The translations under genes and the position numbers were made by a program. This document shows positions 1-9,101 of a DNA stretch of 64,000 nt, piece after piece. Position 1 is the stretch's first letter; each line of letters starts with the position of its first letter. Source of the stretch: Clostridia bacterium (GTDB lineage Bacteria; Bacillota; Clostridia; Oscillospirales; CAG-272); NCBI GenBank assembly GCA_017452525.1, contig JAFTMG010000054.1, positions 1 to 64,000 on the forward strand, in the 5' to 3' direction. Under the pieces are notes generated by a model, which ran no database searches, was not told the origin of the DNA, and saw only the letters and a list, made by a program, of their open reading frames with translations.

Positions 1-145
1 GCATACTCTTTTTTTATTCTTAGTGGTGTTTTTAACTTCTTTTTCTATTGAGTCCTACTTTTCCCACATTAAATTCCGCTTATTTCTCATACTAAATTCC
101 ACTGCTTTCCTACTGTGGAATTTACTTTGGGAATTCACGAATGTT

Positions 146-177
146 TTTCGGGAGTCCGCTGGTGCGGGCTCCCGAAA
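146..177 (-). terminator. Hairpin at the 3' end of the GH20-like gene
   Basis: A 14-bp stem with a 4-nt loop (TTTCGGGAGTCCGC / GCGGGCTCCCGAAA, one G-T pair) begins 2 nt after the TAA of the upstream minus-strand gene. Only a short, impure T-run follows it, so it is a plausible but not classical terminator. The remaining bases 1-145 are AT-rich and contain no gene I can support. Confidence 0.55.
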
Positions 178-179
178 TA

Positions 180-2090
180 TTACAGAATATTTGCCGTGGC
201 GTACGTCTGATATCTCATCCAAAGGAATCGGGAGTGGAACCTGGGGTCGGCATTCTCCTCCAGCTTTCCGTCAAGGCGAAGTCTTTCCTCCTCCAGCTCT
301 TCGATCTGCGAGATACTGCAGCCAAGATATTCGCCAAGGCGTTTTCCGGTGGTTTCAAACCGCGCGATCAAGCCGCCATACCGAATATCATGGACTTCCC
401 ATCCAAAGGGCTTATTGTAGGTAAACCACGCCTTGCGGTGTGCTTCCCAAAGCGCCCGGATCTTTTGGATGATCGTATCACATTCCCCTGCCAGGGCATT
501 CAGCGCCTCTGCATCTCCTGCGTCATACGCCGCGCGGAGACGCACGCCGAAATCCGCCTTCTGCTCCAACAGTTCGCTGAGACGAAGAATGGTTTCACAG
601 GCAGGCTTGAATTCTCCCGTCCGCTCCACGATCGGTGCCAATTGTCCGGTCACGTGGCGGTAATACTCGCCAAGCTCCATCCCCTCCAGGTGCTTGTCCA
701 CCAGTCCAAGCAGGGGGTCATTATACAGAAACGCGCGGGTCAGAGCAAGCTTGCCTCCCTCGGGATGCTCGGGAAGCTCAAACTTCATCAGATCGTCATA
801 GGAAACGCCTCTGCAGGCATAGCGGAAGCAATTTTTCACACTTTCCGCATCGTAGCAACCGTGATAATCGTAATCGGCGTACCACGCAAGTCCCGCTATG
901 GCGAGGATCAGATTTGCCTCCGATCCGTTATGCCAGATGGTGGCAAAGACCTCCTTCACGCCCTTTTTACGGCAGGCATCCAGCGCGGGGACCGTAAAGT
1001 CCAGCGATCTGGAATAGAGAGGACAATGACCGCTCCACGTCCTGATGCCGCCCGCAAACAGGATATCTTCACCGAACAGCGCGTGGTGCTTATCGATATT
1101 GACGGAATAAAAGTTCTCATCGCCGTGATAGTAATCCCAGAAGACCTGCCGGATCCCCTGCGGGATCGTTTTCACGATTTCATCGGTAAACTCGACGCGC
1201 ACGTCGTAATCGCTGTATCCCTTCAAGTCCTTCCCTGCCAGACGGAAGAACATATCGCTCCACATCATGGGACGGAAGCCGTATGCACGGGTCAGCTCAA
1301 GGACCCGCTTCATATGCTCAAAATACAGCTCCCTGCGGTCGCGGTAGCCGTTTTTCTCCAACGACCGTCCCGTGCCCAGATCCGCCGTCTCATCCATACC
1401 GATATGCAATCGCTTGGTGGTGAAGCACTCGGAAATGGATGCCAGCATGCGGTCGATCAGGCGGTAGGTCTCCTCCGCTCCGACCAACAGAACGTTGGAG
1501 GTATCCTGATACGGCTTTGCCGCGGACCAGCGCAAATGGGTGGACAGGTGTCCCAGCATCTGCACGCAGGGGATCAGCTCGATACCAAGCGCAAGCGCAT
1601 ACCCGTCAAGATATTTCAACTCCTCCTTGGTGTACCGACCGCGCATATATCCGAAATAGGGATACTCCTCGATCTCATAGGTATCCTCGGTATAGAGCAT
1701 AAAGGTATTCATACCCATCAGCGCCATCTTGCAGAGCATCACCGTCACCGTTTCCACATTCATAACGGCATTGCGGGACATATCCACCATGGCGCCGTTG
1801 GAGGAAAACAGCGGGTGCTCGGTCTCGTGCCGATGATAAACACCGTCCTCGACCCAGCCAACCAGCCGTGCCAGACCGCGGAAAAACCGCGCCTTGCCAC
1901 CGCCGTAACGGATAACGGCATGTTTCCCCTCCAAGGTCACCTCGCTCACGCTCTCCTCGACCTCACAGACCTCTACCGTAAGGTCTGCGTTTTCCCGTAC
2001 GATTTCAATACCGAGATCGCACGCCAGCAGGGAGATCCCTTCACGAAGCGCTTCTGCATTCTGAAAACAAACTTTCAAGCGTTGGATCAT
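180..2090 (-). CDS. Glycoside hydrolase family 20-like beta-N-acetylhexosaminidase
   Basis: A 636-aa cytoplasmic protein without a signal peptide. Residues 90-400 look like a GH20 catalytic barrel. The segment LHIGMDE near residues 228-234 matches the GH20 signature, with the adjacent Asp233-Glu234 pair expected to position the substrate acetamido group and act as general acid. The start is supported by GAGGTG 7 nt before ATG. The gene lies 20 bp after a Gfo/Idh/MocA oxidoreductase gene and probably shares its promoter, which suggests intracellular processing of imported GlcNAc- or GalNAc-containing oligosaccharides. Exact substrate is not readable from sequence. The C-terminal 230 residues are helical and unassigned, as in other clostridial GH20-like cytosolic enzymes. 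Confidence 0.8.
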   Translation of the reverse strand: MIQRLKVCFQNAEALREGISLLACDLGIEIVRENADLTVEVCEVEESVSEVTLEGKHAVIRYGGGKARFFRGLARLVGWVEDGVYHRHETEHPLFSSNGAMVDMSRNAVMNVETVTVMLCKMALMGMNTFMLYTEDTYEIEEYPYFGYMRGRYTKEELKYLDGYALALGIELIPCVQMLGHLSTHLRWSAAKPYQDTSNVLLVGAEETYRLIDRMLASISECFTTKRLHIGMDETADLGTGRSLEKNGYRDRRELYFEHMKRVLELTRAYGFRPMMWSDMFFRLAGKDLKGYSDYDVRVEFTDEIVKTIPQGIRQVFWDYYHGDENFYSVNIDKHHALFGEDILFAGGIRTWSGHCPLYSRSLDFTVPALDACRKKGVKEVFATIWHNGSEANLILAIAGLAWYADYDYHGCYDAESVKNCFRYACRGVSYDDLMKFELPEHPEGGKLALTRAFLYNDPLLGLVDKHLEGMELGEYYRHVTGQLAPIVERTGEFKPACETILRLSELLEQKADFGVRLRAAYDAGDAEALNALAGECDTIIQKIRALWEAHRKAWFTYNKPFGWEVHDIRYGGLIARFETTGKRLGEYLGCSISQIEELEEERLRLDGKLEENADPRFHSRFLWMRYQTYATANIL

Positions 2091-2110
2091 CTTCGGTCAC
2101 CTCATCAAAA

Positions 2111-3325
2111 TCAATCAGCGTTATGGAGCAGCCAACGACCGCCTGTAAAATCGGGAATGGCAACGGGAGCGCTTCCCTTTTGAATGGATTCCTCGGACAG
2201 GGTGGAAATGCACATCCATGCAGCCATATCGTATACGTCGATGGGCATGGGCGTGCCCTCATAGATCGCCTGCACGAATTCGTTATACACCAGATAATCC
2301 ATGCCGCCGTGACCGCCGCGCACACCGTCCTCAAGGAACTTCTTCCAGATGGGATGCTCGTATCTTTCCAGATACACGTCTTTGGCATTGTTCCACTGGG
2401 GCTTCCAATTGAAGTGCATCTTTTCGCCGTGCTCGCTGTCCAGATAGATCGAGTTATTGTCCTCCATATACATACCGCGGGTGCCCTGCACCGTATACTG
2501 GCGGCTGTAGGCACGGGGCAGCGTGGTATCCAGCGTCAGCGTGATGGTCTCGCCGCGCGCGCATTTGATGACGGTAGTCACCACGTCTCCCTGCGCAAAG
2601 TCCCGATCCAAAAGCCCCTGATCGGCATTGGGGGTGTTCTTGATATACTCATGCATGCCCTTGGCGCAGGATGCCGTAGAGGTCAGATAGACCATGCGAT
2701 TGCCGCGATTGATATCCAACAGTTGCGCGATGGGACCCAGCTCGTGAGTGGGGTAGTTCTCGCAGCAACGGGACAGATAGTTGCGCAGACGGTAGTGGCG
2801 GTTCTCCTTACCGAAGGCGATCTCCGAGCGCAGATCGTGGCGGTAGCCGCCCTCACAGTGTACGATATCGCCGAACAAGCCCTGCTTGACCATATTGGCA
2901 ACCAGCAGCTCCATTCTGCCGTAGCAGCAATTCTCCAACAGCATGCAGGGAGTGCCCGTTTCCTCATAGGTACGGACCAGACGCCAGCAATCATCGATAC
3001 TGTACGCACCGCCGACCTCTACGCCGACGGGCTTGCCCGCCTTCATGGATGCGATCGCCATTTCAATATGCGGCTCCCACGCGCACAGCACTAAGATGGC
3101 GTCGACCTCATCATCGGTCAGCAGCTCATGCCAATCCGACACCGCCTTGGGCGCAAAGCCCTGGATCTCGGCAGCCTCCTTGCAGGAGCGATCCACGCGG
3201 TCCTCGTACACATCGCAGATGGCAGTCACGCAGGCATGGTCGATGCCAAGCACCGTCTTGACGATCCCGCGACCGCGGGCGCCTACGCCGATCACACCGA
3301 TTCTTACTTTATCGTTCTGAAACAT
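2111..3325 (-). CDS. Gfo/Idh/MocA family NAD(P)-dependent oxidoreductase
   Basis: A 404-aa protein with an N-terminal Rossmann fold (VRIGVIGVGARGRG, residues 7-20) typical of Gfo/Idh/MocA enzymes, followed by the alpha/beta substrate domain. The conserved EVGG stretch near residues 98-101 is the usual site of the EKP-like motif, here without the Lys. That recalls the GH109 subgroup, which uses NAD-dependent redox chemistry to hydrolyse alpha-GalNAc links; this subgroup assignment is only an inference. A strong RBS (GGAGG, 9 nt spacing) sets the start. It is first in a two-gene unit with the GH20-like glycosidase and has its own sigma-A-type promoter overlapping an inverted repeat, so the pair is probably regulated by a sugar-responsive factor. 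Confidence 0.82.
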   Translation of the reverse strand: MFQNDKVRIGVIGVGARGRGIVKTVLGIDHACVTAICDVYEDRVDRSCKEAAEIQGFAPKAVSDWHELLTDDEVDAILVLCAWEPHIEMAIASMKAGKPVGVEVGGAYSIDDCWRLVRTYEETGTPCMLLENCCYGRMELLVANMVKQGLFGDIVHCEGGYRHDLRSEIAFGKENRHYRLRNYLSRCCENYPTHELGPIAQLLDINRGNRMVYLTSTASCAKGMHEYIKNTPNADQGLLDRDFAQGDVVTTVIKCARGETITLTLDTTLPRAYSRQYTVQGTRGMYMEDNNSIYLDSEHGEKMHFNWKPQWNNAKDVYLERYEHPIWKKFLEDGVRGGHGGMDYLVYNEFVQAIYEGTPMPIDVYDMAAWMCISTLSEESIQKGSAPVAIPDFTGGRWLLHNAD

Positions 3326-3350
3326 ATACTGTATCCTCCGTTGATAAACG

Positions 3351-3414
3351 TTCGCCCTTGACGAACGCGCTTTTCCTCATTATAGGTGAAAAAGCGCCGA
3401 ATGTCAAGGGCGAA
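3351..3414. repeat. 12-bp inverted repeat flanking a promoter (possible operator pair)
   Basis: TTCGCCCTTGAC at 3351-3362 and its perfect complement GTCAAGGGCGAA at 3403-3414 are separated by 40 bp. The right arm overlaps the -35 box of the promoter for the downstream minus-strand genes and the left arm lies just past the expected transcription start. Arm centres are 52 bp apart, about five helical turns, as expected for a repressor bridging two operators. Confidence 0.6.
3379..3407 (-). promoter_or_regulatory. Sigma-A-type promoter of the oxidoreductase/GH20-like unit
   Basis: Reading the minus strand, TTGACA (3407-3402) and TATAAT (3384-3379) are separated by exactly 17 bp, a perfect housekeeping promoter. 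It lies about 55 bp upstream of the oxidoreductase start and is embedded in the 12-bp inverted repeat. Confidence 0.85.
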
Positions 3415-3429
3415 AACTATATTTTGCAA

Positions 3430-5481
3430 TTACTTTTCTTTTGCGAACTGCGCAAGGATATCCTTGGCGAGCAGTTCCGCGCGTTGCTTGGACGCGGTGG
3501 TGGACAGATGGTAATACGAATTGTAGAACCAACTCTTATCCAGAATAAAGGTTCCGGGATCGGAGATGACCGTAGCCTTCGGGAATGCCCGAACGACCGC
3601 CGCACGGAATTCCGCCTGAATTGCGGGATTCTGCCCCTCCTTGGTCAGGGCAAGCTTCAGCGTGGAGGCAAAGGAGATGTACACCTTACCGCCCTTGTCC
3701 AGCACCATATCGATCGCCTTGTTCATATTCACGTTATAGTCCGCGGTAACCAGACCGAGATCCATCTTCAGCGAACCGACGCCGCCTTTGTTCTCCCAAT
3801 TTTTAATATCACCAATCAATCCCGATGTTTGACCGTTATGATTGATGTTGAATTCACCGTATTGGGAAACGCCGGGCTCACCGCCCTGCTTGTTATAGCT
3901 CTCATAGGTCGAGGCTCTCACGTTATAACGGTTGGTATTGAAGGATGCGAACGAGGTGAAGACCTTGATATAATTACGGATATCCACGTCGGCATAGGCA
4001 TTGTAGGCGCCCTCAAAGATCTGCCATGTGGTGGTATTCATCTCGTTATAGCCGTACTGATACTTATGATATTCGGGGCAAAGCACCACGATATCCCCTT
4101 CATTCATATGCGCGACCGCGACCTCGATATAGAAAACCGCGGGGGTTCCCTGATTACAGCCGAAATTGACACCGGCATACTCACCGCCCAGCTTATTCTG
4201 GATCGTCTCAATATCGATACCGTAGGACACGTTGGAGCCGGCGTGGAAGACCATCTTCTTGCCCTCCGCCGTGATCAGTCGCTGATATTTCATCTTATAG
4301 GTACCGTTGTTGGAGGTCGAATGGCGGGGGTCGATGCAGGCGAGCATATACAGCTTTTGCAGCTCCCGACAGTTGGTGAAGGATGCGTCCGAGATCTTGG
4401 AGGGGGTATCGCAGAAATAGAGCGTCTTCAGCGAGCGGCAGGCGAGGAAGGCGTTGTCCTCCACCGTCATCAGATTCCGGGAGAGATACAGGGTGGTAAA
4501 TTTGCCGTTTAAGAAAGCGTTTGCCGCGATCCGTGTAACGGGCAAGCCATCGATGGTCTCGGGAATAACGACCGTCTCGTGAGTGCCGCTGTATTTGGTA
4601 ATGGTGACCTGATTGTTGGCGACCGTATAGGTGAACGCCTCTTTCTCCGTCACAGGCATCCATTGGGCGTACAGCGTCATCGAGGAGGTGTTTTCCGGGA
4701 ACGGAGCCGACCAGCCGGGACCGTAATAGGTGCCGCTGCCATCGGGCTTCGTATTGTAGCCGTAAAGCACGTAACCTTCCCTCGTGAACTGTCCCTTATT
4801 CGCCAGCGTGTTGGGCGCGATAAAGGGTGAGGAGTCCGCGAACACGTAATATTGCTGCGATTCCTTGCCGCCGTTGCTGTCGTAAATAACCAATCGACCG
4901 CTACCGAGGAAGTAGTTGGTATAGATCTCCACGTTTTCCGTCGCGGTGAAGGTATAGTCCGTCGCACCGGAGACGATGGCACCGCCGTTGGCTCTGGAAG
5001 CACCGATCGAATAGCCGAGGAAGATCACCCCCTTGGCGGGCGTGACCGACAGAGTGACCTCGGTATCCTCCTTGACCGTACCCAGATCCACGTTGGAGGT
5101 GAGCGTTCCCTGCCATGCGTTATTCTGAACGGTAACGGAAAGATCGTTCAACACGCGCGTCTCCACCTCTACCGTGGTGGGAAATCGGACCGCGGGCACC
5201 GTCAGAATGCCGTTCTCATAGACTGCGCCCTGACCGATGCTTTCGATCTTATATCCGTCCAGGATCTCCACTTCAAAGGAAACGTCGCTTCCCGCCTCCG
5301 CACGAACAGGATTTTCTCCCGTAATGGTCATACCCTCCGCTTCCTGCAGCATGACGTCGACCGTGATCGCGGGCTTGGTGCTTTCCTCACCCGGAATATC
5401 CTCCGGGACATCGATCATGCAGCCCGTCAACAGTAGCGTCAAACAGGCGGCAAGCAAAAAAAGCAATCGAAATTTTCTCAT
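3430..5481 (-). CDS. Surface lipoprotein: InlB-type repeat, BspA-type LRR and SGNH-like domain (paralogue 1)
   Basis: A 683-aa exported lipoprotein: signal peptide with lipobox LLLTGC (Cys21), then a beta-rich region, a Listeria-Bacteroides (InlB B-type) repeat ending in LYAQW near residue 275, a BspA-type leucine-rich stretch (LYLSRNLMTVEDNAF), and a C-terminal domain of about 280 aa. That last domain carries GSNVSYGID, at the place of the GDS/GSS nucleophile block, and a late D-x3-F-x5-HL segment resembling the catalytic Asp/His block of DltD/AlgX-type SGNH proteins. The 7.6-9.1 kb gene has the same two blocks in clearer form. Probably a cell-surface protein that handles acyl groups on glycans, working with the nearby MBOAT protein. 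It is the last of three paralogues in the cluster; RBS GGGGAGG precedes ATG. Enzyme activity is inferred, not shown. Confidence 0.72.
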   Translation of the reverse strand: MRKFRLLFLLAACLTLLLTGCMIDVPEDIPGEESTKPAITVDVMLQEAEGMTITGENPVRAEAGSDVSFEVEILDGYKIESIGQGAVYENGILTVPAVRFPTTVEVETRVLNDLSVTVQNNAWQGTLTSNVDLGTVKEDTEVTLSVTPAKGVIFLGYSIGASRANGGAIVSGATDYTFTATENVEIYTNYFLGSGRLVIYDSNGGKESQQYYVFADSSPFIAPNTLANKGQFTREGYVLYGYNTKPDGSGTYYGPGWSAPFPENTSSMTLYAQWMPVTEKEAFTYTVANNQVTITKYSGTHETVVIPETIDGLPVTRIAANAFLNGKFTTLYLSRNLMTVEDNAFLACRSLKTLYFCDTPSKISDASFTNCRELQKLYMLACIDPRHSTSNNGTYKMKYQRLITAEGKKMVFHAGSNVSYGIDIETIQNKLGGEYAGVNFGCNQGTPAVFYIEVAVAHMNEGDIVVLCPEYHKYQYGYNEMNTTTWQIFEGAYNAYADVDIRNYIKVFTSFASFNTNRYNVRASTYESYNKQGGEPGVSQYGEFNINHNGQTSGLIGDIKNWENKGGVGSLKMDLGLVTADYNVNMNKAIDMVLDKGGKVYISFASTLKLALTKEGQNPAIQAEFRAAVVRAFPKATVISDPGTFILDKSWFYNSYYHLSTTASKQRAELLAKDILAQFAKEK

Positions 5482-5517
5482 AAAAACCTCCCCTCAGGGA
5501 CTTTTCGCCTGCCAAGC

Positions 5518-7563
5518 TCATTTTTCCTTGGCAAACTGAGCCAGAATATCCTGTGCCAACAGCTTGGCACGGTACACAGAGCTCTGAGTAGACAAATGAT
5601 ACTGGGAATTGTAGAAATAGCTTTGATCCAGAACATACGTACCCGGATCGGAAATGACCGCCGCCTTCGGGAACCTTCTGACCACGGCATTTTTAAACGC
5701 ATTCTGAACGGCGGGATTCTGTGATTCCTTACTCAGCCACTGCTTCATCGTGGCGGCAAAAGAAATGTAGACTTTACCGCCCTTGGCATTGACCATATCG
5801 ATCGCCGCATTCATATTGGCGTTGTAGCTCTGATTCAGCAGGTTCATGTCGATATTCAGGTTTCCACTGTTGGAAGTCCATTTCGCAATACTCTGCTTCA
5901 GCGCGCTGGTCTGACCGTTGTGATTGACATTATACTCACCGAATTTGGTCACAGCAGGATCGCCGCCTGCAGTACAAAACTGCTCATAGGTCCGCGGCGT
6001 GGAATTGTAGCGGTTCGTATTAAAAGCGGCAAAGGAGCTGAACACCTTGATGTAATTCCGAATATCCACGTCGGCATAGGCGTTGTAAGCGCCCTCGAAG
6101 ATCTGCCACGTGGTCGTGTTCATCTCATTGTAGCCATATTGGTACAGACCGTATTCGGGACAAAGCACGATAATATCGCCCTCGTTCATGTGAGCGGTGG
6201 CGACCTCCATATAGAATATCGCCGGTGTGCTGATATTGCAACCGAAATTGACGCCCGCGTACGCTCCGCCCAGCGCATCCTGGATCGTTTCGATATCGAT
6301 GCCGTAGGAGACGTTGGAGCCGGCGTGGAAGATGATCTTCTTCCCTTCCGCCGTGATCAATCTCTGGTATTTGACCTTGTAGGTACCGTTATTGGAAAGC
6401 GAGTAACGGGGATCCAGACAAGCCAGCATATACAGCTTCTGCAGCTCATCGCACTTGGAAAACGAGTTATCCGTCATGCCGCTGGGCGTATCGCAAAGAT
6501 AAAGCGTGGTAAGGGAGCGGCATGCCACGAAGGCATTGTCGTCAATATTTCTGAGATTTCTCGACAGATACAGCGTTTTGAACTTGCCGTTCACAAACGC
6601 GTTTGCCCCGATGCGCGTCACGGGCATACCGTCGATGGTCTCGGGGATCACGACCGTTTCATGACTTCCCTTATATTTCGTGATCATCACCTGCTTGCCG
6701 GAGACCTTATAGGTAAACGCGTCCTTTTCCGTCTCAGGCATCCACTGAGCATACAGCGTCAGCGGTGCGTCATTCGCGGGCATGATCACCGACCAGCCGG
6801 GACCGTAATAGGTACCGCTTCCGTCCGGCTCGGTATTGTAGCCGTAAAGCACGTGCCCTTCCTTTGTAAACTGCCCCTTATTCGCCAACGCGTTAGGACC
6901 GATGTAGGGAGAAGTCGAAGAGAAAACATAATACTGCTGGGGCTCGTTGCCGCCGTTGCTGTCATAGATGACCAAACTGCCGGTGCCGAGATAATAGTTG
7001 GTATAAAGCTCCATGTTCTCGGTCGCCGTGAAGGTATACTCCGGCGAGGTACACACGATCGTGCCGCCGTTGACTCGGGTGGCACCTACCGAATAGCCCA
7101 GAAAGATCACACCCTTGGCGGTGGTGACAGACAGCGTGACCTCGGTATCCTCCTTGACGGAGCCAAGATCCTCCACGTTTGCGGTCACCGTTCCCTGCCA
7201 CGCATTGTTCTGAAGCTTGATCTCCAGATCGTTCAAAAGACGCGTTTCCACCTCTAACGTGGTGGGAAAGCGGACCGACGGCAATGTGATCACGCCGTTC
7301 TCATAAGTGACCCCTTGCGGGACCGTCTCAATTTTATAACCATCGTGGATCTGTATGGGAAACGATACATCGCTGCCCGCTTCGACAACAACGGGATTCT
7401 CTCCCATCACCGTCATGCCTTCCGCATCCTGCAGCATGACGCTGACCTTCATTGCGGGCTTGGTCTCGTCCGGAAAGAGCCCCTCTTCCGTATACAACGT
7501 ACAACCGGACATCAGGACCGTCACGATCAAGACGGTCAGGCATATCAAACAAATTTTCTTCAA
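5518..7563 (-). CDS. Surface lipoprotein: InlB-type repeat, BspA-type LRR and SGNH-like domain (paralogue 2)
   Basis: A 681-aa paralogue of the neighbouring 683-aa lipoprotein, similar over its whole length. It starts with TTG, supported by AAAGGAGG 6 nt upstream. The lipobox is VLMSGC (Cys21). The order is beta-rich region, InlB-like repeat (LYAQW near residue 275), LRR strip, then the SGNH-like domain with GSNVSYGID and a terminal D-x3-F-x5-HLS block. Only 36 bp separate it from paralogue 1, so the two are probably co-transcribed. A strong hairpin lies between it and the upstream SGNH/MBOAT genes and may uncouple the lipoproteins from them. The retained putative catalytic residues argue against a decayed copy. 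Confidence 0.72.
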   Translation of the reverse strand: MKKICLICLTVLIVTVLMSGCTLYTEEGLFPDETKPAMKVSVMLQDAEGMTVMGENPVVVEAGSDVSFPIQIHDGYKIETVPQGVTYENGVITLPSVRFPTTLEVETRLLNDLEIKLQNNAWQGTVTANVEDLGSVKEDTEVTLSVTTAKGVIFLGYSVGATRVNGGTIVCTSPEYTFTATENMELYTNYYLGTGSLVIYDSNGGNEPQQYYVFSSTSPYIGPNALANKGQFTKEGHVLYGYNTEPDGSGTYYGPGWSVIMPANDAPLTLYAQWMPETEKDAFTYKVSGKQVMITKYKGSHETVVIPETIDGMPVTRIGANAFVNGKFKTLYLSRNLRNIDDNAFVACRSLTTLYLCDTPSGMTDNSFSKCDELQKLYMLACLDPRYSLSNNGTYKVKYQRLITAEGKKIIFHAGSNVSYGIDIETIQDALGGAYAGVNFGCNISTPAIFYMEVATAHMNEGDIIVLCPEYGLYQYGYNEMNTTTWQIFEGAYNAYADVDIRNYIKVFSSFAAFNTNRYNSTPRTYEQFCTAGGDPAVTKFGEYNVNHNGQTSALKQSIAKWTSNSGNLNIDMNLLNQSYNANMNAAIDMVNAKGGKVYISFAATMKQWLSKESQNPAVQNAFKNAVVRRFPKAAVISDPGTYVLDQSYFYNSQYHLSTQSSVYRAKLLAQDILAQFAKEK

Positions 7564-7604
7564 TATGGGCCTCCTTTCAAAAAGTCCTCCACATGCTTTC
7601 TGAA

Positions 7605-7630
7605 AAGGCTGCCGCGGCAGCGGCAGCCTT
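7605..7630 (-). terminator. Strong hairpin terminator
   Basis: An 11-bp GC-rich stem (AAGGCTGCCGC / GCGGCAGCCTT) with a 4-nt loop, followed on the minus strand by TTTTC. It sits between the stop of the SGNH acyltransferase gene and the start of lipoprotein paralogue 2. An outer CCTCCAC/GTGGAGG pair extends it. Confidence 0.75.
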
Positions 7631-7639
7631 CGTGGAGGA

Positions 7640-9082
7640 TTACTCCTTTTCGAGGATCATATATCCGCCGTATTTACTCCAGAAATAGTCCGCAACGAAC
7701 GACTCGTAGGACTCCTGCGTGGTCAGGACCAGCTTGACGTTGGCAGGTGCGCCCTCAAAGACGGCATCGCCCACACCAAGTCCTTCCGCACTCTCGCGGA
7801 TCACGTAGATCTTTGCCAGATTCGGGCAGTCCGCAAAGGCACCGTCCATCAGCTGAACGATATTCTGGTTGATGGTGATCTTGGTCAGATTCTCACATCC
7901 CGCAAACGCGCCCTTCTCGATGGCAAGGACAGCCTTACCGTCGGCAGAGGCAGGCAGGGTGAGCGCGGCAAGCTTCTTGCCCTCCTCGGTCACACCGGTG
8001 ACGGCATAGCCGCTGCCGTATTCCGCATAGGTAAAGTGAGAAGCCAGGAGCGCGTCGGTCTCCGCCGCCACGTCCTCACTGATGGGACGCTCGGGCGCCT
8101 CGGGGATCTCAATGGAGATCTGCTGCGTGATGCCGCGGGTACGGTTGATATCATGCGCCAGGAGAGAGGTTCTCAGGACGACGCCGCTGTCATTGAGGTG
8201 GAAATTACTGTCATAGAAGTAATCTTCATCAATAATATAATCGTTGACGTTACTGATGACCTCGCAATCCAGTGTCTCGTACAGGAAAGAGTAAAACTCG
8301 AAGAGCGTATCCTGCGTGTTGTCGGGAGAAACGGCAGAAGCATTCATGGGGCAGAAGCTGAAATAGACCGTTGCACCCTGCTCTTCACAGTAAGCGGTGT
8401 ACTCGTTGATATAGTCGATGAATTCCTCGTCGAACAGATCTGCCGTCAGATCGATACTCTTGGTGGGATCGTATCCCAACAGCATGGTATTATAGGGGCG
8501 CTCATAAACGATATCGCCGTAATCGTTGAAGGAGTCACGGTTATATACGCCTGCGGGATCCAAAAGCCCCTCGCGCAGATATTTGATCTTGGATGTCAGA
8601 TATTCATACAGTCCGCCCACCAGATCGGAGCGGTCCTCCTTGGGGATATAACGGAGCATATTCCAATTGCTCTCCATGCCTTGCAGTGCCGCTTCGGCGT
8701 TGAAGTACAGGGAGAGGGTCTGCTCATCCATCTCGGGGGCAAGCACGACGATGTCGCCCTCGTTGACGTTGGCTTTGGAAAGATCCATCATGATCTTAGT
8801 ACCAAGCGTTGCGTAAAGACCGAAGTTGACGACGGGCATGCCGACGTGCTGTTCCAGCAATGCCGAATCCAGACCGAAGGCGACGCTGGAGCCGCCGACA
8901 ATGATGACCTTGGGCTCGTCGAACTCGTTGAGACGGTCATACTTAGGCGCCAGCTCTCCGAGGAAGGTCTGGCCGTAGACGGGCTTGGCAAAGGCTGCGA
9001 CGCCGATGACGGCGCCAAAGGGGATCAGAACCGCCAAAAGCAGGGCGATCAGCTTGATCCAGTTTTTTACTTGATTGCTCAT
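7640..9082 (-). CDS. Membrane-anchored SGNH (AlgX/DltD-like) acetylation protein with C-terminal LRR
   Basis: A 480-aa protein with an N-terminal membrane anchor (residues 8-30), an extracytoplasmic SGNH-type domain, and a C-terminal BspA-like leucine-rich segment from about residue 370. IIVGGSSVAFGLDS near residues 60-73 matches the block I nucleophile Ser of AlgX/AlgJ/DltD-type proteins. The segment DEDYFYDSNFHLNDSG near residue 290 gives the Asp/His block. Known partners of MBOAT exporters take acyl groups passed across the membrane and load them on glycans. It lies 19 bp downstream of an MBOAT gene, which supports that role here. The LRR tail links it to the three lipoproteins of the cluster and is unusual for the family. 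Confidence 0.8.
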   Translation of the reverse strand: MSNQVKNWIKLIALLLAVLIPFGAVIGVAAFAKPVYGQTFLGELAPKYDRLNEFDEPKVIIVGGSSVAFGLDSALLEQHVGMPVVNFGLYATLGTKIMMDLSKANVNEGDIVVLAPEMDEQTLSLYFNAEAALQGMESNWNMLRYIPKEDRSDLVGGLYEYLTSKIKYLREGLLDPAGVYNRDSFNDYGDIVYERPYNTMLLGYDPTKSIDLTADLFDEEFIDYINEYTAYCEEQGATVYFSFCPMNASAVSPDNTQDTLFEFYSFLYETLDCEVISNVNDYIIDEDYFYDSNFHLNDSGVVLRTSLLAHDINRTRGITQQISIEIPEAPERPISEDVAAETDALLASHFTYAEYGSGYAVTGVTEEGKKLAALTLPASADGKAVLAIEKGAFAGCENLTKITINQNIVQLMDGAFADCPNLAKIYVIRESAEGLGVGDAVFEGAPANVKLVLTTQESYESFVADYFWSKYGGYMILEKE

Positions 9083-9101
9083 CAGATCCTAACCTCCTTT
9101 C

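Noticed and set aside
141-2183. A 680-codon plus-strand frame opposite the GH20-like gene, and similar long frames opposite the VOR, rnf and lipoprotein genes
   Set aside because: No RBS or domain; each mirrors a real minus-strand gene.
3351-3414. Invertible (phase-variable) promoter
   Set aside because: Inverted repeats flank a promoter, but they are only 12 bp, enclose just 40 bp, and overlap the -35 box. No recombinase gene is nearby. A looping operator fits better.
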